A stretch of DNA of 5,876 nt. It comes from Bacteroidota bacterium. GTDB lineage: Bacteria > Bacteroidota > Bacteroidia > B-17B0 > Aurantibacillaceae. The notes beneath the pieces were generated by a model, which was given only the letters and a program-made list of their open reading frames with translations, had not been told where the DNA came from and searched no databases. The position numbers and the translations under genes are program-made. The stretch covers positions 1 to 5,876 of the forward strand of contig SYEI01000126.1 of the NCBI GenBank assembly GCA_005800865.1, written 5' to 3'. This document shows, in pieces, positions 1 to 4,740 of this stretch. The number at the start of each line of letters is the position of its first letter. Within the stretch, counting starts at the first letter, position 1.

Positions 1-247
1 CGCCATAATAAGAAAAATTAGGAGTAAGGTCGGGGCAAGTAGATTGAGTTAAGTTGCCATCACCATGTCCATCATTTATACCGCCATAATAAGAAAAATT
101 AGGAGTAAGGTCGGGGCAAGTAGATTGAGTTAAAGTTCCATCACTATACCCATCGTTGTTACCACCGTAATACACAAAATTAGGGGTCAAGTCAGGGCAC
201 GTAGATTGTGTTAAAGTTTGGTCACTATACCCATCGTTATCACCGCC
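1..247 (-). repeat. Tandem 81-bp coding repeat (three full units plus an edge fragment)
   Basis: Units occupy 167-247, 86-166 and 5-85, with four bases of a further unit at 1-4. The period is exactly 81 bp, so the frame is kept and each unit encodes 27 residues. Positions 1-52 and 82-133 are identical, while the 167-247 unit has diverged at several sites. This gradient suggests that the copies nearer the left edge arose or were homogenised more recently. More copies are likely beyond the window. Confidence 0.95.
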
Positions 248-313
248 CGTATATTGTGCTTTAACGGAGTTAACTGTTAATATAAAGAGGAATATAGTTA
301 CTAACTTGTTCAA
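1..313 (-). CDS. Secreted 27-residue tandem-repeat protein, N-terminal part (cut by window edge)
   Basis: The first 104 codons are present and the C-terminus lies beyond the left edge. The start is inferred as TTG at 313-311. The frame is closed by an in-frame TAA at 340-338, and no ATG or GTG lies between that stop and the hydrophobic segment. The resulting N-terminus is a textbook signal peptide: MNKLV, then a hydrophobic core, then NSVKA, with likely cleavage after Ala19 before Gln-Tyr. Residues 23-103 are three consecutive 27-residue units of the form GG-x-NDG-(Y/H)-x-D...LTQSTCPDLTPNF-x-YY, and a fourth begins at the edge. Each unit has one Cys and an Asp/Asn/Gly loop resembling calcium-binding loops. 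The GGxxDG pattern is common in secreted Bacteroidota repeat proteins; many end in a type IX secretion sorting domain, which cannot be checked here. The gene starts 13 bases after the stop of the FGE-like gene, with no terminator between, so co-transcription is likely. Function is unknown; a surface or extracellular role is inferred. Confidence 0.8.
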   Translation of the reverse strand, partial: MNKLVTIFLFILTVNSVKAQYTGGDNDGYSDQTLTQSTCPDLTPNFVYYGGNNDGYSDGTLTQSTCPDLTPNFSYYGGINDGHGDGNLTQSTCPDLTPNFSYYG

Positions 314-326
314 GTCTTTCTGATAA

Positions 327-1916
327 TTATGGAATTCTTACTCCTCTACCTCCAACAACAGATTGTTTTGATTGATTAAAATTATTAGTCATTTGATTGC
401 GATCACTAATTCTTAAATCACCTGGCGCTCCTGAATTAAATGAACCACCTTTTACAGTACCACCACCTTGACCACCACCAGCTGTTGGCCAGTTAGCCGT
501 ATCAAATAAACCGGCCGCAGTTATAGTACCATCACCGTTTAAACCATTAAAACTGCTATAATTGAAGTTATAACCTCCTACACATTGTTCAAAAACATTA
601 CCGCACATATCCATTACTCCATAATAAGCTGAGCTAGCTTGGCTACGTGTTGTAGCAGCGCCAGCAGCAAAACCACAACGAAGTGGCCCAAAAGTGGTAG
701 CATTTGCTGAGCCATATGCACACAATCCATTGCCAGAAGCAGTTGAAACTTCCGTACTTTGTCCTCCGTTGGTTAATGAACCCGAAGTAGCCTGTAGAAT
801 AGTTGTACTTCCCCAGGCATATTCATTTGCGACAATAGGTACTCCAGAACCTCTGGCAACTTTTTCATACTCCATTTCTGTCATTGGGCGCAAACCCGAC
901 CAATCTAAGTAAGTCATCAAGTCGCGCCATGATAGCCAGTTGCAAGCAACATTTTGGCCGTCAGCTGCTTCATTAAAGGTACCATTCACATTTAAGTCGC
1001 ACCCGTAAATAGCCGGTATTGTAACAGCAGTTCCAGGTGTCATAATACGTATTCCATTTCGTGCATTGTTTGGACTAGCTGTTTGTATAGGCCAAGAACC
1101 CGTTGCAGAGGCTGGAGAAATATTGGTGCGTGCATTTTGCTGTGTAAACGTAAGTGAGTTTAAATATTTAACGTATTGTTCTTGACTAACTTCATATTTC
1201 ATACAATAAAAAGCATTATAACCTTGAGGGTATGCTGGAGGGAGGCTTGGGCTGCCCGTTGAACCATAACTATTAACTTGATATGCTCCTGCAGTTGCAA
1301 AACCGACAGCCTGTGTTGCTGCAGTAATAGTAGTTCCGTTAAAAGCGTATGTAGAACTACCATCGCCAATAATAAAATTACCGGCCGGTATATACACCAT
1401 TTCAACTCCAAACACTTGAAAATTATCAACCAAATTTGCTGCTGTTTGTAAATTTAAAGTAACGATCGACGAAGCAATGTTTCCATTACCCGTTGCAGAT
1501 CTTCGAATAAAAACACCAACTCCATCACTTACTGCATCAACTTGCAAAATACCACCTGTAACCGAGTGGTTACCTGAAACGGTGCTTAAAGGAGAGTGGT
1601 CCCAAGTTTGAGTACCACCACAAACTTGTCTTTTTACAAAAACCCATACCGCATCGTAGTTACCTGGTCCCAAAGCGGTGTTCCAGCTATTGTCCCATTG
1701 GATAGTAAACTGGAGGTTGCCACCAACAACTGTTGGGGCTCCAATAGTAAGATTGTTGGCTAATAGTGAGCTACTGCTTAAACACAGAAAACTGCATAAG
1801 ACAATAAGGCTTCTAATATATTTTTCACGTAGTTTGTTTTTTAAAACGTTTTGAATGCTAAAGAGATATGAATTCTCAATGCGGATGAAGGAATTTGTAG
1901 AGTTTTGATTTTTCAT
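327..1916 (-). CDS. Secreted SUMF1/FGE-fold (formylglycine-generating-enzyme family) protein with beta-rich N-terminal domain
   Basis: The protein is 529 aa. Residues 1-31 form an unusually long polar, Asn-rich n-region, followed by a hydrophobic core at about 36-52 and probable signal cleavage after Ala53. Residues 54-165 form a beta-rich domain (WDNSW at 74-78, YDAVWVFVK at 87-95) of a type often seen in front of FGE domains in Bacteroidota. Residues 170-529 are an FGE-sulfatase (SUMF1/EgtB/PvdO) domain: MVYIPAGNF at 173-181, YEVSQEQY at 241-248, ACNWLSW at 324-330, LRPMTEMEYEKVARG at 342-356, GVMDMCGNVFEQ at 433-444, KGGSF at 489-493, RISDRN at 502-507 and a GRGVRI end. True FGEs have two copper-binding Cys just after the KGGS motif; here that stretch (494-507) has none, so formylglycine formation is unlikely. 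A binding, structural (compare GldK of the gliding/T9SS machinery) or other oxidative role remains possible. ATG 1916 is the only canonical start before the signal core. The downstream repeat-protein gene follows after 13 bases. Confidence 0.9.
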   Translation of the reverse strand: MKNQNSTNSFIRIENSYLFSIQNVLKNKLREKYIRSLIVLCSFLCLSSSSLLANNLTIGAPTVVGGNLQFTIQWDNSWNTALGPGNYDAVWVFVKRQVCGGTQTWDHSPLSTVSGNHSVTGGILQVDAVSDGVGVFIRRSATGNGNIASSIVTLNLQTAANLVDNFQVFGVEMVYIPAGNFIIGDGSSTYAFNGTTITAATQAVGFATAGAYQVNSYGSTGSPSLPPAYPQGYNAFYCMKYEVSQEQYVKYLNSLTFTQQNARTNISPASATGSWPIQTASPNNARNGIRIMTPGTAVTIPAIYGCDLNVNGTFNEAADGQNVACNWLSWRDLMTYLDWSGLRPMTEMEYEKVARGSGVPIVANEYAWGSTTILQATSGSLTNGGQSTEVSTASGNGLCAYGSANATTFGPLRCGFAAGAATTRSQASSAYYGVMDMCGNVFEQCVGGYNFNYSSFNGLNGDGTITAAGLFDTANWPTAGGGQGGGTVKGGSFNSGAPGDLRISDRNQMTNNFNQSKQSVVGGRGVRIP

Positions 1917-1923
1917 TGTACTT

Positions 1924-1931
1924 CAAATTTA
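1924..1931 (-). promoter_or_regulatory. Candidate Bacteroidota -7 promoter element for the FGE-like gene
   Basis: Reading the minus strand, TAAATTTG matches the Bacteroidota housekeeping -7 consensus TAnnTTTG and ends 7 bases before the ATG at 1916. A convincing -33 TTG at normal spacing is not seen; the nearest TTTG is only 13 bases upstream. If used, it would give an almost leaderless mRNA. In AT-rich DNA this 8-mer match could be chance. Confidence 0.35.
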
Positions 1932-2027
1932 TTTAGCTAATATACAAATTTTCTTACATGCGTAATTTTTTAACCGTTTTTTATTTCTTTTCTGCGAATT
2001 GTATGTAAATATTTTGCTGGATGCTTT

Positions 2028-2228
2028 TCTGCTGAAGGCTCGGCGATTAACCGAAAGGAGTGAGCCACGCAAAATAGTGCTGAAAGCACACCAATTTGTG
2101 GGTTGCACTTTAGCTCTTTTGATTTTTGCCTGTTCTTTGCAAAGAACAAATGTGCTAAATTATGGGATAGCAAAACGGCTTTTTCAAGCCGATAAACTAT
2201 TCGGTTTCTGCACACAGGTCAACCGAGT
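2028..2228. repeat. Putative dispersed palindromic intergenic element
   Basis: About 200 bp contain five separate hairpin-capable dyads plus an 18-bp perfect palindrome, with base composition unlike the flanking AT-rich DNA. The conceptual translations of both strands recall fragments of short hypothetical proteins annotated in Bacteroidota intergenic repeats; this is an impression from memory, not a search result. The exact ends are unknown, and no terminal inverted repeat or target-site duplication was found. The boundaries given enclose the dyad-rich core only. Confidence 0.35.
2131..2148. other. Perfect 18-bp palindrome
   Basis: TGTTCTTTGCAAAGAACA equals its own reverse complement. It sits inside a looser dyad (TTTAGC at 2109-2114, GCTAAA at 2154-2159). 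It could be the apex of a cruciform or RNA stem in the structured spacer, or a dimeric regulator's operator. At over 180 bases upstream of the FGE-like start it is far for a simple repressor site. Confidence 0.5.
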
Positions 2229-2367
2229 TTAGTGAGGTCTAAATGAAGTTTTGTGTCTAAAGTTAATTTTGATTTTTCAGTCGGCTGGTTGCAGGTGACT
2301 TGCTTATACCCGCCATAAAATGGCAAGATTGCTATTATAAATTTAGTCAAAAATTTCACATTTCTCC

Positions 2368-2398
2368 AAAAAAATAGCCGCTCATTGAGCGGCTATTT
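2368..2398 (-). terminator. Strong Rho-independent terminator of the TMTC-like gene
   Basis: On the minus strand, AAATAGCCGCTC pairs perfectly with GAGCGGCTATTT (12 bp including the closing C-G pair, 3-base loop) and runs into seven consecutive T. The stem begins 2 bases after the TAG stop at 2403-2401. Given this strength, the FGE-like gene further on probably uses its own promoter. Confidence 0.92.
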
Positions 2399-2400
2399 AT

Positions 2401-4638
2401 CTATTTTTTTATCCCTTGCGGTTGAGGTGGCGTTGGCACCGTTACCGTTACAATGGTTGCTAAACCAGATTTTGCTTGCACATGGTCAGGTTTTAATTTT
2501 AAACATTGCTCCCAATACATTTTTGCTTTGTCGTATTGTTTGTTTTGGTAATAAGCTCCACCTAAATTATAAAAACCTTCTGGGTTTAATTTATCTAAGA
2601 TGATGGTTTTTCTTAATTCATAAATAGCGCTATCCAATTGGCCACGTTGTGCTTTTTGGTAACCTCTGTTTAATAAATCGTTATAAAATACAATGTAGTA
2701 ATTTTTTAAATATGGATTATTTGGATATAAAGCCTCTGCTTGTTTCCAATAAAATAAAGCATCTCTATCACGTTTTAATTTGTAGCTACCTAAACCTAAA
2801 TTCAAATAACCATTTACGTAACGTGGGTGCAACTCAATAGCATGTTTTAAATACTTAATCCCTTTTTCTAAAGATTCGGTACGCTTAGCTACAAAGTTTT
2901 TAGTATCCGATAAGTCAATATAACGCGCTCCAGCATTACCTAATACTAATACAGAGTTTGGAACCGTTTCAACATCTTTCAAGAATAAAGTAATATCGTT
3001 TTTCCAATCCCAGTTACGCTCCCAAGTTTTGCAACCGTAAAGGAAAGTCATGGTTCCTAATAATAAAAAGAAAACGCTACGCTTCACCGTTAAGGTGCCC
3101 GGTATTTTGTCAACTCCTTTTAATATTAACCATGCAAAGGCAATCACAAATCCAATAGTTGAGTGAAATAATAAACGCTCACCCATCGTTGCTCCAATAT
3201 CCATTAAGATGTTACCAATCATTAATAAAAAGGCAAAGTACACCGCAATAGCAAAACCTAATGTATGTTTCTTTAAAATTAATTTTACACCTGCTATTAA
3301 TAAACCAATGTGTAATACTAATGATACTAAAGTATCCCAACTTGCAAAGGTGCGGAATTGAATCGTATTGAATGAATAATCAGAAGATAATGGATGTGGG
3401 AACCAACATAGGTTAAAGTATTTTAATAATACATATACTTTTGTGGCCCATTGCTCGTGTTGAGAAGCTAATAAGTATGGGTTATTTAAAATCTCTGTAT
3501 CTGGCACACCTGGTTTTAATTTAACGGCTACCAAACGCATTCCTAAATAAAACAACATGATAAAGAAATGCCAACTCATTAAGGTTGCAAACTTAGTTTT
3601 GATTTTAGAACCAATCACAAATACACCAATAGCTAAATACACAAATGGGAAAATCCAATATGAGGTTGTTGCTTTTTGTCCTGGTTGAATGTGCATGTCG
3701 GAGTTTCGTTTCACCAACAACATCAACAAGGCACTCACAAAGAAAATTCCAAATAAGGATAAAGCTTGTTTAAACTCTTTTGATTGGAAGAACGTTTTTG
3801 GATCGAAATCAATTTCTCCGTAAACAAAAAATGCAATAGGAATTAGCATCACCAATACAACGGCGTATTCTTTTGATAACAAGGCTAATAAAAAGTTAAA
3901 GGCTGCCCAAAATAAGGTTTTAGTGCTTTTATCCTTCATGTATTTAAAGGAGAAGAAGAAGGTGAGGGATATAAATATGAGTGAGAAAATCTCATCCCTA
4001 CTTTTCACATTGGCAATGGCCTCGGAGTGAATGGGATGCATTAAAAATATTAAGGCTGCTAAAAACGCTAAATCGTGATTGTCTTTAAAAATGTAGTTTC
4101 TTAAGAATAGAAACAATAACATCACACCAACTATTAAAGAGATGATATTTACAAAGTGGCGGATAGAAGCACCTTTTACTTGGCAATCTACTTCATTAAA
4201 TACACCATCATCATTAATATCTTCTTCTACATCATCTTTTTTATTATCGTTCGTATCCCAGCAGCGCGCAGGGTATAAACCATTTTTATATGGGCCAATA
4301 AACTCTTGCTCAATTGCAAAACTCACAACAGATAATGGACGGTAACGACCACCCGCTAATTGATCAGTCGCATTCATTCTACGGTAAAAACTCTCGTAGG
4401 CATCTTTGGTCATAATGTCCTTAATACCTTTTACACCTTTAATAACGTGATCGTTTTGGTGAATAATAATACCATCATCCAAGGCATACTCATTATACAA
4501 TGAGGTTAAATTGAAAATTAATCCTAAAAGGATAATAACAATGAAAGGAGCAGTTTGATTTTTAAATGGAAAGAAATGAAACGTATTTTTCAGTTCTTGA
4601 AAAACCGGTTGTTTTGTACTCGTAGTTTGTTTAGCCAT
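2401..4638 (-). CDS. TMTC-like GT-C membrane glycosyltransferase candidate with C-terminal TPRs
   Basis: The protein is 745 aa from ATG 4638. The frame stays open to a TTG at 4662-4660, but that codon is part of the likely -7 promoter box, so ATG 4638 (MAKQTTST) is preferred. About 13 membrane segments span the first 535 residues. Matches to the GT-C/TMTC (transmembrane and TPR) pattern include ALDD (52-55) in the first extracytoplasmic loop, GRYRPLSVVSF (97-107), HPIHSEAIANVKSRDEIF (201-218), HPLSSDYSF (415-423), ERLLFHSTIGF (487-497) and W-x-ND-x-x-LF (543-552). In this family the early acidic pair is thought to be catalytic, acting with a polyprenyl-phosphate sugar on exported proteins. 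Residues about 563-728 carry three or more TPR-like helical pairs, clearest at 607-640 and 687-720, ending in a Pro-rich tail. Loop 1 has a Cys-bracketed Asp/Asn-rich insert (126-152). Eukaryotic TMTCs O-mannosylate cadherins; the bacterial substrate is unknown. The gene stands alone, with its own promoter candidate and terminator. Confidence 0.82.
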   Translation of the reverse strand: MAKQTTSTKQPVFQELKNTFHFFPFKNQTAPFIVIILLGLIFNLTSLYNEYALDDGIIIHQNDHVIKGVKGIKDIMTKDAYESFYRRMNATDQLAGGRYRPLSVVSFAIEQEFIGPYKNGLYPARCWDTNDNKKDDVEEDINDDGVFNEVDCQVKGASIRHFVNIISLIVGVMLLFLFLRNYIFKDNHDLAFLAALIFLMHPIHSEAIANVKSRDEIFSLIFISLTFFFSFKYMKDKSTKTLFWAAFNFLLALLSKEYAVVLVMLIPIAFFVYGEIDFDPKTFFQSKEFKQALSLFGIFFVSALLMLLVKRNSDMHIQPGQKATTSYWIFPFVYLAIGVFVIGSKIKTKFATLMSWHFFIMLFYLGMRLVAVKLKPGVPDTEILNNPYLLASQHEQWATKVYVLLKYFNLCWFPHPLSSDYSFNTIQFRTFASWDTLVSLVLHIGLLIAGVKLILKKHTLGFAIAVYFAFLLMIGNILMDIGATMGERLLFHSTIGFVIAFAWLILKGVDKIPGTLTVKRSVFFLLLGTMTFLYGCKTWERNWDWKNDITLFLKDVETVPNSVLVLGNAGARYIDLSDTKNFVAKRTESLEKGIKYLKHAIELHPRYVNGYLNLGLGSYKLKRDRDALFYWKQAEALYPNNPYLKNYYIVFYNDLLNRGYQKAQRGQLDSAIYELRKTIILDKLNPEGFYNLGGAYYQNKQYDKAKMYWEQCLKLKPDHVQAKSGLATIVTVTVPTPPQPQGIKK

Positions 4639-4659
4639 AAAAAATAAGGTGTTATCATA

Positions 4660-4667
4660 CAAATATA
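4660..4667 (-). promoter_or_regulatory. Candidate Bacteroidota -7 promoter element for the TMTC-like gene
   Basis: On the minus strand TATATTTG fits TAnnTTTG exactly and ends 21 bases before ATG 4638, giving a short leader of roughly 15 bases. T-rich DNA with TTTG lies upstream, but no -33 box sits at ideal spacing. Its last three bases are the TTG that would be the first codon of a longer reading frame, which argues against that upstream start. Confidence 0.5.
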
Positions 4668-4740
4668 CTTAAAACTTCAAAAAAATGATTTTTACAGTCA
4701 AAAAATTAGTTAAAAAACAGTAAATTGCCCTATAATATAA

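Larger units (their letters stand above)
1932..2367. other. Long non-coding spacer with many inverted repeats
   Basis: No convincing gene lies here. Both strands have open frames of about 80 codons, but these overlap each other antisense, have no clear start signals and read through the hairpins. The left part (1932-2000) is plain AT-rich DNA upstream of the FGE-like gene. From about 2028 the sequence is richer in G+C and full of short dyads: GGCTC/GAGCC at 2037-2041 and 2062-2066; GTGCT-gaa-AGCAC at 2077-2089; TTTAGC/GCTAAA at 2109-2114 and 2154-2159 enclosing the 18-bp palindrome; CGGCTT-tttc-AAGCCG at 2176-2191; TCGGTT/AACCGA at 2201-2206 and 2221-2226; GCCAT-aaa-ATGGC at 2312-2324. It could be a structured RNA, a 5' leader of the FGE-like gene, or a dispersed intergenic repeat. 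Confidence 0.6.

Noticed and set aside
1..247. CRISPR array
   Set aside because: The repeats are directly tandem with an 81-bp period and no unique spacers, and they are in frame within a protein with a signal peptide.
694..912. Plus-strand open frame inside the FGE-like gene
   Set aside because: It is antisense to strongly conserved FGE motifs, so it is a shadow of the real gene.
1199..1429. Second minus-strand frame inside the FGE-like gene
   Set aside because: It is an out-of-frame shadow; the FGE frame carries the recognised motifs here.
1970..2215. Open frame of 81 codons on the minus strand in the spacer
   Set aside because: It overlaps an antisense frame of similar length, reads through hairpins, shows no domain or signal, and is better explained by the structured or repeat element.
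1999..2232. Open frame of 77 codons on the plus strand in the spacer
   Set aside because: It is antisense to the frame above, its start lies in featureless AT-rich DNA, and the translation looks like read-through of an intergenic repeat.
2280..2345. tRNA-like hairpins near the GCCAT/ATGGC stem
   Set aside because: No acceptor stem, T-loop consensus (GTTCGA-like) or cloverleaf could be formed.
2368..2398. Bidirectional terminator
   Set aside because: The stem is symmetric, but no plus-strand gene ends into it, so only minus-strand termination is supported.
4142..4345. Plus-strand open frame opposite the TMTC-like gene
   Set aside because: It is antisense to the Asp/Asn-rich insert; the Ser-rich translation is just the complement of Asp/Glu/Asn codons.
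4701..4740. Plus-strand promoter for the divergent membrane protein
   Set aside because: Only TA-rich DNA (TAAATTGC, TATAAT-like) is present, with no clean TAnnTTTG box at a suitable distance, so no site is called.
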